NCBI GenBank assembly: GCA_022424925.1
Contig: JAKMGM010000042.1
Span: forward strand, 1 to 34,500
From: Candidatus Poseidoniaceae archaeon
Lineage (GTDB): Archaea > Thermoplasmatota > Poseidoniia > Poseidoniales > Poseidoniaceae
Length of the DNA stretch: 34,500 nt
Direction: 5' to 3'
The notes under the pieces were generated by a model. The model was not told the DNA's origin, did no database searches, and saw nothing but the letters and a program-made list of their open reading frames with translations. Of the stretch, positions 1-9,191 are shown one piece after another (position 1 is the stretch's first letter; each line of letters starts with the position of its first letter). The position numbers were made by a program, and so were the translations under genes.

Positions 1-1220
1 ACGCCCTGGACCCTGCCCTGCGCCGGCCTGGACGATTTGACCGCGAAATCGAGATCGGTGTTCCTGACCGAGACGGGCGCGAAGAAATCATGGACGTCCA
101 CACACGCCAAATGCCAATTTCTGACGACTTTGAAATCAACTGGGTGCTGGACAACACCTACGGATTCGTAGGTGCAGACTTGGCAGCACTCGTTCGAGAA
201 GCTGCAATGCGAGCCCTTCGACGCTACCTGCCGGAAATTGACTTAGAAGAAGAAACCATTCCACCTGAAGTTCTTGAAAAGATGGAAGTCCGAATGGATG
301 ACTTCCGTCACGCCATCAAGGATGTTGAACCTTCAGCATTGCGAGAAATCTACGTTGAAATCCCTGAAGTGACATGGGACGAAGTCGGTGGACTTGAGGA
401 AGTCAAGGACCGTCTCAAGGAATCGGTTGAATGGCCACTAACCAAACCCGAATTGTTCGAACACTTCGGCATCAAACCCCCGAGAGGTATCGTACTCTTC
501 GGCGCGCCAGGTACCGGAAAAACACTGCTGGCCAAGGCGATTGCCAATGAGGCACAAGCCAACTTCATCAGTATCAAAGGCCCTGAGATGATTTCGAAGT
601 GGGTCGGCGAATCGGAACGAGGCATACGTGAGATTTTCAAGAAGGCGAAGCAATCGGCTCCGGCCATCATCTTCCTTGATGAATTTGAATCCATAGCAAG
701 CATGCGCTCATCCTCCAGTTCAGAGGGAAGCGATGTTGGGAACAGAGTCGTAAACCAACTCCTTGCGAGCATGGATGGTGTTGAATCGCTCGACGGTGTA
801 ATCATCGTAGCAGCGACCAATCGACCAGAAATGATTGACCCTGCATTGCTGCGAAGCGGCCGATTTGAGCGTGTTCTTCACGTACCACCACCGGATGCTG
901 GCGCTCGTGAAGTCATCTTCAAGATTCACAGCGAAGGCATGCCTCTGTCGAAGTTTTCACTCAAGGATATCATCGGCGGTTTGGACGGTTTCACCGGAGC
1001 AGATATCGAAGCGGTCTGCCGTGAAGCGGGTTTGATCTGTATGCGAGCCGGCAAAAAGAAGGTTACTAAGACCCACTTTGAAGAAGCCATTAAGCGAGTG
1101 CGCCCGACCGTCACCGCTGAAATGCTGACCTACTACCAAAAGATGGAAACCATGCTCACATCCGGACTTTCGAACATCAAACGCTCCAGAGATACCGGAT
1201 TTGGCATGGAATCAATGTGA
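1..1220 (+). CDS. cdc48: CDC48/VAT-type AAA+ ATPase, 3' part (5' end outside window)
   Basis: The reading frame is open from base 3, so the gene starts upstream of the window. The first codons encode the end of the D1 AAA domain (DPALRRPGRFDREIEIGVPD, with its arginine-finger region). A complete second AAA domain (D2) follows: Walker A GAPGTGKT near 510-533, pore loop with KWVGESE, Walker B IIFLDEFES, sensor 1 AATNRPE, arginine fingers in RSGRFER. D2 Walker B reads DEFES where CDC48 proteins usually have DEIDA/DEIDS, but the catalytic DE pair is kept. The family forms hexameric unfoldases that extract and unfold proteins, often upstream of the proteasome. The C-terminus carries the usual helical subdomain and a short tail with no obvious partner-binding motif. 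The next gene is a small PRC-barrel protein 70 nt downstream. The family call is secure; the N-domain and D1 core cannot be seen. Confidence 0.95.
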   Translation, partial: ALDPALRRPGRFDREIEIGVPDRDGREEIMDVHTRQMPISDDFEINWVLDNTYGFVGADLAALVREAAMRALRRYLPEIDLEEETIPPEVLEKMEVRMDDFRHAIKDVEPSALREIYVEIPEVTWDEVGGLEEVKDRLKESVEWPLTKPELFEHFGIKPPRGIVLFGAPGTGKTLLAKAIANEAQANFISIKGPEMISKWVGESERGIREIFKKAKQSAPAIIFLDEFESIASMRSSSSSEGSDVGNRVVNQLLASMDGVESLDGVIIVAATNRPEMIDPALLRSGRFERVLHVPPPDAGAREVIFKIHSEGMPLSKFSLKDIIGGLDGFTGADIEAVCREAGLICMRAGKKKVTKTHFEEAIKRVRPTVTAEMLTYYQKMETMLTSGLSNIKRSRDTGFGMESM

Positions 1221-1290
1221 GATGGGTTCCCGCATCGACGCATTGATGTGCTGCATCGATGTGGTTGAACTGTCGGTGGAGCGTGATACA

Positions 1291-1530
1291 ATGGCAGTCT
1301 TTGCTCGAGAAATCATTGGACGAAACGTCATCGACTCGCACAGCGTGCTCCTGGGCACGCTCCAAGACATCACTTTTGACAAACAGTCAGGCTCTCTATC
1401 CTCCATTCGTGTCAAGGTTGAGGCGGATATTGACCCAACGGCATTACCGTGGGAGATGGATGACGGTTTGATGCGAATTCCTGTCGAGGAAATCGCACGA
1501 ATCGCTTCCCGAATTCATCTCAAACGGTGA
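1291..1530 (+). CDS. PRC-barrel domain protein, 79 aa
   Basis: The frame is open from 1201, but I place the start at ATG 1291 because GGTGGAG lies 9 nt upstream (1275-1281) and the product then begins MAVFAREIIGRNVIDS, the normal opening of archaeal PRC-barrel proteins. The single small beta-barrel domain fills the protein: a GxxVIDS strand-turn, an LGTLQDITFD strand, then a helical end with PVEEIARIASRI. Stand-alone archaeal PRC-barrel proteins have been linked to RNA metabolism and, in haloarchaea, to cell division (CdpB-type). Nothing in this sequence decides between these. It lies downstream of the CDC48 gene and may be cotranscribed with it. Confidence 0.75.
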   Translation: MAVFAREIIGRNVIDSHSVLLGTLQDITFDKQSGSLSSIRVKVEADIDPTALPWEMDDGLMRIPVEEIARIASRIHLKR

Positions 1531-1648
1531 GGGGTCATCGCACACGCCCTTCATCATGCGAGGAGCATTTCTGGTCCACGTGATAACAACCTTCTAAACA
1601 CACTTGAACACGTGGATGTGTCGGAACAGTGCTCTACAAGGTGAAGCT

Positions 1649-3283
1649 ATGCTTGACGGACTCAATCTCAACTACCGCCGAATCGGCCTCCAAGCCGCTT
1701 TTTGGGCTGTAATGCTGATTTTATTGATGAGTATTTTAGTGAACTTTGTCAACATTTCGAACACCAATCAGCTGTCAGCATACGATGATGATTGGAATGA
1801 CATGTCCGCATTCCGACAAGACATCAAAGACATGGGCATTCAAACCAACTCACTTGTCAGCAGCCCATTGCTTCTTGCAGACATAGAAGACCCCCGTAAT
1901 ACGACCTACATTCTCGCAGGTGTTGAACGAGATACGCTTTCATTGCCGCAATTTGACAGCGACGGATTCATCACGATTGCTGCTGAAGACGGATATTCAC
2001 CCTCAGAAATCGATGCAATAGTCGAGTTTGTTGATGCTGGAGGCACTGCACTGGTACTGGACGACTATGGCTTTGCAGGCAGTATTGCGCAAGCCTACGG
2101 GGTTCGCTACACTGGATACCAACTCTTCGATACGACATACGTTCAAGAACTGGATTACAACTACATCTGGATGTGTGTCCAATCCACACCGTGTGGAATG
2201 AACGGCACCACCATCGATCCCGAGACGATATCGGTTCACGAACGATGGAGCGGCCAAAGCGGCGAAGGTACGCACCCATGCAATCGAATGAACGGTCAGT
2301 CGATGCCGCTCGAAGATGCAGGACTTTGTGCTCAACACTGGGTGGATGGAGAAATTCAGTACAACGCAACCTACCAAATGCTCCTCAACAACATCACGGC
2401 CCTCGAACTTATTCCTGGAGTGAGTGGCGCCCTCTCTGAAGTGTCTATTCGCGCCGTCACCAGCAACGAAGCAACCGTTGATGTCAACGGTGATGGAGAA
2501 ATATGGGTTGGCAATGAAATCAACTCAGAAACGCCTGATTTGTGGGGTCAATTTAACCTCAGCATCGAAGCATGTGCTCGGAAATCCTGCGACCCAAATG
2601 AAGGTGGTAAAATCGTGTTTATGGCCGATGGTTCAGCACTCATCAATGCAATTTACGACTATGAAGGGTTCAACGATGCGGAAAACCCACTGTATGGAAC
2701 CAACGACTGTGTAACAAACAACACCAAGTGCATTCCTGAAAACGACAATCGAAAATGGGCCATGGACTTCATCGCTGAAGCGCTGATGTCCAGTAAAATC
2801 GGAGAGGAAGGGCAGCCGTCGGAAAACGCAATGGTCATCTTCGATGAGTCTAGACACCCGCAAAATGCTCTCCTTGCAGATTCATACAACACCGTTTACT
2901 TCCTCTTGGTTTACTTCACCGGTGAAGGGCTGGCCATGTTGCTGTTGTTCCTCGGCTTGTTCATCGCTTTTGAGGCCGTCCTCATCAAGAAGCGAGACCC
3001 GGAGCCTTGGCGTCACGTTTTCAGTATCATCTACTATGGGTTTGGTGACGCCAACCGTTACACGTACTACTCGAAAACCGACAAAATTCGACAAGTCTTC
3101 CTGTCGAAAGTTCGGAATCAAAACGGTTTGTCACGAGAAGAATTTCATGCCATGCCCGCTCGTGAATTGGTCGCTCTCATCAACGACCCTGTACTGGCAA
3201 AGTTCGCTATTGAACCGGGTAAATATTCCCTTGAGCAAACTGTGGCTGTGGTCAAACGCATCAAAGCGTGGGGTAGAACCTGA
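1649..3283 (+). CDS. DUF4350-like membrane-anchored protein, 544 aa
   Basis: I chose ATG 1649 because AAGGTGAAG (1638-1646) precedes it and the product then starts with a short basic segment followed by a transmembrane helix (about residues 12-34). A large extracytoplasmic domain follows, of the DUF4350/GldG-like kind: SPSEIDAIVEFVDAGGTALV resembles the flavodoxin-like segment of that family. The domain has several closely spaced cysteine pairs (for example the CVQSTPC, ACARKSC and DCVTNNTKC segments) that look like disulfides, and an FDESRHPQ segment just before the second transmembrane helix (about 415-445). The C-terminal 100 residues are basic and should be cytoplasmic. The DUF58 gene starts 9 nt downstream. 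Known DUF4350/DUF58 loci usually also encode a MoxR ATPase; none is here. The molecular role is unknown. Confidence 0.75.
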   Translation: MLDGLNLNYRRIGLQAAFWAVMLILLMSILVNFVNISNTNQLSAYDDDWNDMSAFRQDIKDMGIQTNSLVSSPLLLADIEDPRNTTYILAGVERDTLSLPQFDSDGFITIAAEDGYSPSEIDAIVEFVDAGGTALVLDDYGFAGSIAQAYGVRYTGYQLFDTTYVQELDYNYIWMCVQSTPCGMNGTTIDPETISVHERWSGQSGEGTHPCNRMNGQSMPLEDAGLCAQHWVDGEIQYNATYQMLLNNITALELIPGVSGALSEVSIRAVTSNEATVDVNGDGEIWVGNEINSETPDLWGQFNLSIEACARKSCDPNEGGKIVFMADGSALINAIYDYEGFNDAENPLYGTNDCVTNNTKCIPENDNRKWAMDFIAEALMSSKIGEEGQPSENAMVIFDESRHPQNALLADSYNTVYFLLVYFTGEGLAMLLLFLGLFIAFEAVLIKKRDPEPWRHVFSIIYYGFGDANRYTYYSKTDKIRQVFLSKVRNQNGLSREEFHAMPARELVALINDPVLAKFAIEPGKYSLEQTVAVVKRIKAWGRT

Positions 3284-3292
3284 GGCGGTATC

Positions 3293-4546
3293 ATGTGGAC
3301 ACGAAAAGCATCCTTTACCTTCACTGGAGGAATTGCGCTCATCCTGATTGGGATGATGATTGCGAATCTTCAGATGATGATTCTTGGCTTGACTTTCATT
3401 GCCTTCATCGTGGTGAACTCATGGATTTCAGGACACGGCGATGTCGAAGTTCAACGAACATTGTCTGCCGATAACCTGTACAAGGGCGACGACTTGTATG
3501 TCGAACTCTTGGTCACAAACCGTTCAAACCGCAACACACAGTTGCTGGAAGTGTACGACAATATTCCGCACGAGATGAAATTACGAAGCGGTCTCAACCA
3601 AATGCGACTCAATCTTAAACCCGGAGAAAGCGCTCGAATTCGTTACGTACTACGCTGCCCTCTTCGAGGTCACTTTTCCATTGGCCCCGTGTCACTGCGC
3701 TCCCGCAACACATTCAATTTGGGTGTCGAAGAAATGTTGGTTGACCACCACAGCGATATCGTAATCTTCCCCCAAATCAAAGAGGTCGAAGAAGCGTTCC
3801 TTCGCTCACGTACGCCAAAGATGTACACTGGAGCAACCACATTGAGAACGCCCGGTCAAGGCTCAGAATTCTACTCACTTCGCGAATACGTTCCCGGAGA
3901 CCCATTCAAGAACATCAACTGGAAGGCGTTTGCACGAACCGGTGATCTCATGGTCAACGAAAAGTGTCGAGATGCAGTAACTGACCTCTACATTCTCTTG
4001 GACAGCCGAGATATCGCTCGTATCGGTACGGTACTGAAGAATCCGCTGGAAATGGGAACAGTTTCCGCCGCAAGCCTTGCGGCCTTCTTCCTCAAGCGGA
4101 GAGATTCCGTCGCACTGGCCATTTTCGATGACAGCCTGGCCTATCTACCCCCGGATACCGGCGACAAGCAGTATTTCAAAATCCTCAGCGCACTCGCTGG
4201 AGTATCGCCGAAAGGAAAGATGCCGTTGCAGGCCGTGACCAACTCGCTGAGCGGTCGCTTCAGCAGGGGAAGTCCCGTCTTCATCATCTCCTCATGCGAA
4301 GGTGACGGTACTGTCCCTGCCGCAGTACGGGACTTGGTTGGACGAGGGCATGAAGTCACCGTTCTTTCACCATCAAGCATCGACTTCGAGCGTTTAGTGA
4401 GTCGAATTCCTCGTATGTCCTACGAAGTACTCAAGCTGGAACGGCAAAACCGACTCACTACGCTCGCAGGTTCAGGCGCTATGGTCATCGATTGGATGCC
4501 TGACATGGACTTGTCTCAAGCGCTCATGCAAGTGAGGGGGTACTAA
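3293..4546 (+). CDS. DUF58 family protein, 417 aa
   Basis: Two adjacent hydrophobic helices (residues 6-43) form a membrane hairpin. A beta-sandwich-like segment follows (about 58-145, with LEVYDNIPHEM and LRCPLRGHFSIGPV), typical of the region before DUF58. The DUF58 signature is clear: GQGSEFYSLREYVPGD then INWKAFARTGDLMVNE (about 195-225). The remainder is a von Willebrand A-like fold in which the expected DxSxS metal site is reduced to LLDSRD. DUF58 proteins usually work with MoxR AAA ATPases in envelope or stress-related complexes. The gene sits 9 nt after the DUF4350-like gene and 1 nt before the next membrane-protein gene, so the three form one operon. The family is firm; the role is inferred from context only. 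Confidence 0.9.
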   Translation: MWTRKASFTFTGGIALILIGMMIANLQMMILGLTFIAFIVVNSWISGHGDVEVQRTLSADNLYKGDDLYVELLVTNRSNRNTQLLEVYDNIPHEMKLRSGLNQMRLNLKPGESARIRYVLRCPLRGHFSIGPVSLRSRNTFNLGVEEMLVDHHSDIVIFPQIKEVEEAFLRSRTPKMYTGATTLRTPGQGSEFYSLREYVPGDPFKNINWKAFARTGDLMVNEKCRDAVTDLYILLDSRDIARIGTVLKNPLEMGTVSAASLAAFFLKRRDSVALAIFDDSLAYLPPDTGDKQYFKILSALAGVSPKGKMPLQAVTNSLSGRFSRGSPVFIISSCEGDGTVPAAVRDLVGRGHEVTVLSPSSIDFERLVSRIPRMSYEVLKLERQNRLTTLAGSGAMVIDWMPDMDLSQALMQVRGY

Positions 4547-4547
4547 G

Positions 4548-5762
4548 ATGGCTGAAGATGTTGGACTGCAACGAGATGTCACGGTTACCGGTGAAGTCAG
4601 TCCCCGAACACTGCATTTGAAATTACTTCGAAAGCAGTGGCAAATCATCTCTCTACAAGTGATTGCTACAGTGGCTTTAGTTGGCATGTACTTGGAAGTT
4701 GTTTCAAACTATGTGGTCGGTTCAATCGACCACACCATGCTGTTTGACACCATTGAATTGCTCATCGGCGACCAACTACCAATTGGTGATTGGCTGACCG
4801 GTGAAGGTCGAAGCGGTCTTGCTCGTTTCTTTGTCCCACTCGTACTTGGACTGCTGGTTGGTGGCGGCATGGCGCTCTTGGCCTTCCAAACTCCGAAGAT
4901 TCAACAACGGGTTAAACTCGGATTCATCGTCACGCTTATCGTCGTCTTGATTGGGCAATTGATGCTGTCTTGGCTCACTGGAATGTTGTTTTCCTTCGAC
5001 CTTCGATTACCGAACTCAAGCGAATTGAGTACACTGGAATGGCCGCTGTTAATGATTCTCTCTATGATGATTTTGTTCCTCTACCTGTTACCGGTGATTA
5101 TGGGGGTTCGTGGAATTTGGGGCCTTTCCCGCCGCTCAATCGCATGGGCTATTGGGTTCACGCTGCTGTTTCTCGGCATCCATGCCATCCTTGCTTTCCC
5201 ACTCATCAACGGTCAGTTGGGTACGTACGGTGACTCTGTTAACGTGATTGGCGCTCAATTCAGTGACCCTACAATCGGTATCTTCGGTTTAATGTTGGTC
5301 AATGAACAACAGTTTGCACTCATCCTAATCGCAGTACTCATCATGGTTTTCCAAGAATCCTCATACGGCGTTATTCGGTACTTGGAGTACGCATACAGGC
5401 TTCCTGAATCGTGCAAGCGAGACCCGGAATATGTTCGACAGATGGACAATGTTCTCAACACACACCTGAAACACACGTTCGGTTTCCTCGGCCTCACCGG
5501 CGTTGCAACCATGATTGCGTTAGGCTTCCATACTGTCTTGTTAGGCTTTGTCGAAGACTCGACTGGAAGTCAATGGGCAGGTCAAATTTCTGAATCAATT
5601 GAACTCTCACTTACCTATGGATTGGTGATTTCCGCTGCCATGTTCTTGAGCATCATGGCACTACTACGCTTCTTCGTACCCTGGGAGCGCATTTGGGGAC
5701 TGATTTACTCACGCCGAAATGCAGATGCCACGCCAGCGGGCAAAGAAGTCGTTGAGATTTGA
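4548..5762 (+). CDS. polytopic membrane protein of unknown function, 404 aa
   Basis: The start ATG is 1 nt after the DUF58 stop, with an AGGGGG ribosome site inside the end of that gene, so translation is probably coupled. I see about eight hydrophobic helices (roughly residues 33-52, 91-111, 122-146, 160-187, 195-216, 250-275, 307-327 and 345-370), a short charged N-terminus and a cytoplasmic C-terminal tail. A soluble loop near residues 280-305 has charged and paired residues. I do not recognise a family. Being third in a DUF4350-DUF58 operon, it may be the integral membrane partner that DUF4129 or transglutaminase-type proteins provide in other DUF58 loci, but no transglutaminase motif is visible. 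Its stop codon abuts the stop codon of the opposing gene. Confidence 0.75.
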   Translation: MAEDVGLQRDVTVTGEVSPRTLHLKLLRKQWQIISLQVIATVALVGMYLEVVSNYVVGSIDHTMLFDTIELLIGDQLPIGDWLTGEGRSGLARFFVPLVLGLLVGGGMALLAFQTPKIQQRVKLGFIVTLIVVLIGQLMLSWLTGMLFSFDLRLPNSSELSTLEWPLLMILSMMILFLYLLPVIMGVRGIWGLSRRSIAWAIGFTLLFLGIHAILAFPLINGQLGTYGDSVNVIGAQFSDPTIGIFGLMLVNEQQFALILIAVLIMVFQESSYGVIRYLEYAYRLPESCKRDPEYVRQMDNVLNTHLKHTFGFLGLTGVATMIALGFHTVLLGFVEDSTGSQWAGQISESIELSLTYGLVISAAMFLSIMALLRFFVPWERIWGLIYSRRNADATPAGKEVVEI

Positions 5763-6005
5763 TTACGAATCGTTTCGCATCGATTGAATCACGCGGCCGA
5801 TGAGTTCAGCACACATCAGCAACAGCAAAGGCAAACCACACCAAGCAGCAACAGACCCAAGCACGCCACCCACGGCACTCTGAACGTCTGAATGCAGTAG
5901 CCATACGCCGAGGAAAACCAGAACGAGTAAACCACGTTCGATGAACAAAGGATAGCGTCTGCCTGGTGTTTCGGTTCGGTTCAAAAGCGTCGATGAATCG
6001 CTCAT
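5763..6005 (-). CDS. small two-helix membrane protein, 80 aa
   Basis: The ATG at 6005 is preceded by GAGGTG overlapping the stop codon of the coiled-coil gene 9 nt upstream, so the two are coupled. The product has a polar N-terminus of about 20 residues, a hydrophobic helix (about 24-41), a short loop, a second helix (about 48-70) and a short basic end. No family is recognised. Its position after two roadblock-domain genes suggests that it could anchor that system to the membrane; this is inference from synteny and size. Confidence 0.6.
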   Translation of the reverse strand: MSDSSTLLNRTETPGRRYPLFIERGLLVLVFLGVWLLHSDVQSAVGGVLGSVAAWCGLPLLLLMCAELIGRVIQSMRNDS

Positions 6006-6014
6006 TCAAGCACC

Positions 6015-9000
6015 TCAGAAATCAAGATTTGACAACCGTGCTTCAAGCGCTGCTAGAGCAGGGTCAGTCGATCGCTCTGCAACCGGTTCCTTTCTTCGCT
6101 CCCAGGAAGCGTCAAGACGAGCGAGCTCGGCCTCCAACCGAGCCCTCTCATCGCTTTGTTCTGTTTCGCTTACTGCTCCGGGGCTGTTGAACATAGGTTC
6201 AGCATTCTCTTGGGGGGCATCCTCATCAATGGGTGTCGGCATGTTTTCCCATCCTGCTTCATCCACATCGGGGGCTTCCACTGGAGCATCCAATGAGACA
6301 GGAACCTGTCCGGTGAGTGATGACTCCATATCCATGAGCATATCGTGTTCAACTGGCGTTCGTTGTGCATCAGGTACGGATTGACGCTCGTAGGGGAGCA
6401 ATCCATCGCGTTGGAATTCCCACAGCATTCCACTTGGCACACCGTTTGCAAGCCCCGATGCGTCCAGTTGCGTGATGAGTTCTTCAAGAACTCGTGCTGT
6501 GTCTTCCAAAGCAATCGCTTCACCAGCATCCCGTTGGTCTGCCTCAAGATAGATGTCGTCAAGAGCCACTTGAATCAACTTCCGTGTTGCTTGAGCAATG
6601 CTCGGGAGTGCCTCTGGTCGTGTACAGTTGTTGAGCAAAGCATCAATCTCCTGTGGCGGAGCTCCAAGTCGAACCAGTTGCTCGAGAACATTACGAAGAC
6701 GGCGTAGCATGGTTATCGAACGGTCGAAATCTTCCAAAAGGTGTTCAAGGTCGATCACTACATGTCCTACAGTTTCTCCTAATTGGTGTTCAAGACGTTG
6801 CTGAACCGACCAGCGTGCAAGACCGCGGACGGCACCAGCAGTTTGCGGGACTTGACGTTCGAGAAGCGTCATCACTTCACTCGAAAGCAAATGTCGGGGG
6901 GTGGCTGCAACGTGGTCAACCGTCGATTGAATCACCTGCAATCCTCGCTCAACCGCGCGGTCAAGCAAGGTGACTGAGTAGCCAAGCGCTCGAGCATTCT
7001 CAAGCCGTTCAAGAACCGGCCCGAGTCCATCGAAGGTCGATGCATCATCAAGGAGGGCTTGCGCAAGAGGCTCTTCCGCCAAGCGTGCGCGGAGACGCTC
7101 AGCCTCTTGGATATCGGAAAGGGCTTCCTCATGTGCATGTGAAAGCGCTTCGGCACGTTCCACCAAAGAGACAAGTTCAGCCTCTGCATGGCCTCTTCGA
7201 GCACCTAAATCACCCAACTCGCGCAATGTTTGCCGGCGTTCAGTCATCAATTCACGCAACTCGGCCTGTACCTGCGCCTGTCGGGCTTCATCGGTAGCGA
7301 GTCGAGTACGGTCTTCTTCAGCTCGACGCCGAGCGGATTTCGCTTCTGCCTCAATCGATTCAAGTTCAGAGGTGCTCGAATGAATCTTGTCTTCCATGAG
7401 CATGGCTTCGGCTTGTGCCCGTGTGTGGCGTTCTCGTGTTGCTTCGACTTGCTCTTGAAGCACACGAAGCCGTCGCTCATCGTCATCAGACTGTTGTCGG
7501 ATCGTGGCAAGACGTTCGCTTCCTGCATGCAACTCAGCATTAAGTTCAGCCTCTTTGAGAGCCAATTCTTCTATTGAAGCACGAAGGGTTTCGCTGGAAT
7601 CTGCATGCCCGAGAGCCTTGGCCAGTTCAGCGGCGCGAACGCTCACTTGGTGTTCAAGTTCATTCACCCGCTTGACCAAGCGTTCAGCACGGTTTTCGGC
7701 TTGCTCTGCTGCAGCCCGTGATTCGGCTACATCGAGTTGAAGTGAATTCAGTGATGAATTGGACGATTCCACCTTGGTGACGAACTCTTGCCGTGATTCA
7801 GATGCTTCACGCGCCACGATTTGTGCTGCCTTTTTACCGGAAATCGCTTCATCGAGTCGACTCGCAAGTGCCGCCTTTTCCTTTTCCAAGTCATTGATTT
7901 GATGTTCTGCAGATTCCAACCTCCGGCGCAATCCGGCATCAACGGCCAGCGGCTGGGCTCCCTCAGAAGGCAAACCGCCTGCAACATCAGTCGTCTCAGA
8001 GAACGTTGCAGTGGTGCGATTCTTTCGCAATTGCTCCATGCCAATTTCAAAGCCAAACAATTCGTTGAGCTTGTTTTTGAGGTTCGCACGGCGACTTTCA
8101 GAACGCGTTCGAAGCGTGACGAGCAAATCGTGGAAGTCATCAAGTCGGAACTCATCGACAGTTCCAGAATCGCGGGATACGACCGTTCCCGCAGGTAGTC
8201 GGTGGAGTTTGAGTATTCGAGATGAATCGGTGAATGTGAGCATCGCTTCTTCCAAAGATTGGCCTTCTGGAGCAGAAATGGCAACCGGAACACCTCGGGA
8301 TAACACGACAGAAACAGAGGTAGAAGATTGTCCGGATTGAAGGTGGCCAGTGACCTCCTCAGCCACACCTGCTGAGAGCATTGAAAGAATGGCATCGGGT
8401 CCTCCTCTACCTTCTCGAAGTACGAAGCCCTCTGGCATTGGACCTCCCGATGCTCCAACCACGCCAAGTTCGCCCTCAAGAAGCGATGCGGTGGCTGAAA
8501 GCAAGCGAGCATGGTTGGTGTTTGCTTCGGTCCAAACGCCGAGAGAAACATCACCTGCTCGAGCAAGGAGAAGTGAGCCGCCTTCGTGATGCATAGTCCA
8601 GTGGCTCCCTCCAATAACAGCGTCGTCCTCAACGATGCTGATGTTCATCGCTTCAAGCGTGGAGTGTATCTCTCGGGCAAGCGTGTCCGCATCGTTGGGT
8701 AAATCACCGACACTGTCGATGAGCATGCCTTGGTCGATGGCAACAGCACCACGTACCGTTTCACGTTCGACAAGGGTTCGTAAGACTGCAGACAAATCTC
8801 GAGCGAGAAGACGAACAACTGCATCGCCTCTGGCCAATAGACCTTGGCGGTCTGCAGCGTGCTCAAACGCTTCTGGGAGAACCTCGGCAACACTGCCGAG
8901 CCCAGCGAGCGAATACTCGCCAGCAATGAAACGGGTGTTTTCTTTCGCTTCAAGTTCTTCAAGGCGTTCACGGGCCTCTTTGCCTGCGAGCAAAACCTTG

Positions 9001-9191
9001 CCTTTGCCCGATTCAGCAAGCCAACCTACCACGCGTCCAGCGCGCACCAACCGGTGACCTGCAGGCGTTTTTCGTCGCCCAACCCAGGTACTGATGACGC
9101 CGTGGTCAAACGGTTGGATAGAACCGTCTACGAGGCTGACTTGTTCTTCAATCGGGTTTCCTTCAGGTAGATTAAACACGGTATCACTCAC
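6015..9191 (-). CDS. roadblock-like domain plus long coiled-coil protein, 1058 aa
   Basis: The frame is open to 9335, but a start there would overlap the upstream gene by 148 nt. I place the start at GTG 9191, which overlaps the upstream TGA as GTGA, a coupled arrangement. The N-terminal ~110 residues are small mixed alpha/beta. Residues about 120-242 look like a roadblock/LC7 fold (RGAVAIDQGMLIDSVGDLP, then HHEGGSLLLARAGDVSLGVW, then a final helix). A second alpha/beta segment (about 255-345, with VVLSRGVPVAIS) faintly resembles DUF4388/PATAN-type domains. Residues about 420-740 are an almost unbroken Ala/Glu/Arg-rich coiled coil, followed by a helical region and an acidic Pro-rich linker ending in a short helix (LEARLSNLDF). 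It has no SMC-type Walker motifs. It probably acts as a scaffold with the preceding small roadblock protein. The domain assignments other than the coiled coil are tentative. Confidence 0.8.
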   Translation of the reverse strand: MSDTVFNLPEGNPIEEQVSLVDGSIQPFDHGVISTWVGRRKTPAGHRLVRAGRVVGWLAESGKGKVLLAGKEARERLEELEAKENTRFIAGEYSLAGLGSVAEVLPEAFEHAADRQGLLARGDAVVRLLARDLSAVLRTLVERETVRGAVAIDQGMLIDSVGDLPNDADTLAREIHSTLEAMNISIVEDDAVIGGSHWTMHHEGGSLLLARAGDVSLGVWTEANTNHARLLSATASLLEGELGVVGASGGPMPEGFVLREGRGGPDAILSMLSAGVAEEVTGHLQSGQSSTSVSVVLSRGVPVAISAPEGQSLEEAMLTFTDSSRILKLHRLPAGTVVSRDSGTVDEFRLDDFHDLLVTLRTRSESRRANLKNKLNELFGFEIGMEQLRKNRTTATFSETTDVAGGLPSEGAQPLAVDAGLRRRLESAEHQINDLEKEKAALASRLDEAISGKKAAQIVAREASESRQEFVTKVESSNSSLNSLQLDVAESRAAAEQAENRAERLVKRVNELEHQVSVRAAELAKALGHADSSETLRASIEELALKEAELNAELHAGSERLATIRQQSDDDERRLRVLQEQVEATRERHTRAQAEAMLMEDKIHSSTSELESIEAEAKSARRRAEEDRTRLATDEARQAQVQAELRELMTERRQTLRELGDLGARRGHAEAELVSLVERAEALSHAHEEALSDIQEAERLRARLAEEPLAQALLDDASTFDGLGPVLERLENARALGYSVTLLDRAVERGLQVIQSTVDHVAATPRHLLSSEVMTLLERQVPQTAGAVRGLARWSVQQRLEHQLGETVGHVVIDLEHLLEDFDRSITMLRRLRNVLEQLVRLGAPPQEIDALLNNCTRPEALPSIAQATRKLIQVALDDIYLEADQRDAGEAIALEDTARVLEELITQLDASGLANGVPSGMLWEFQRDGLLPYERQSVPDAQRTPVEHDMLMDMESSLTGQVPVSLDAPVEAPDVDEAGWENMPTPIDEDAPQENAEPMFNSPGAVSETEQSDERARLEAELARLDASWERRKEPVAERSTDPALAALEARLSNLDF

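Noticed and set aside
6170..8632. Long antisense frames (up to 294 residues) inside the coiled-coil gene
   Set aside because: They arise from the biased codon composition of the coiled-coil gene; none has family motifs or a ribosome site.
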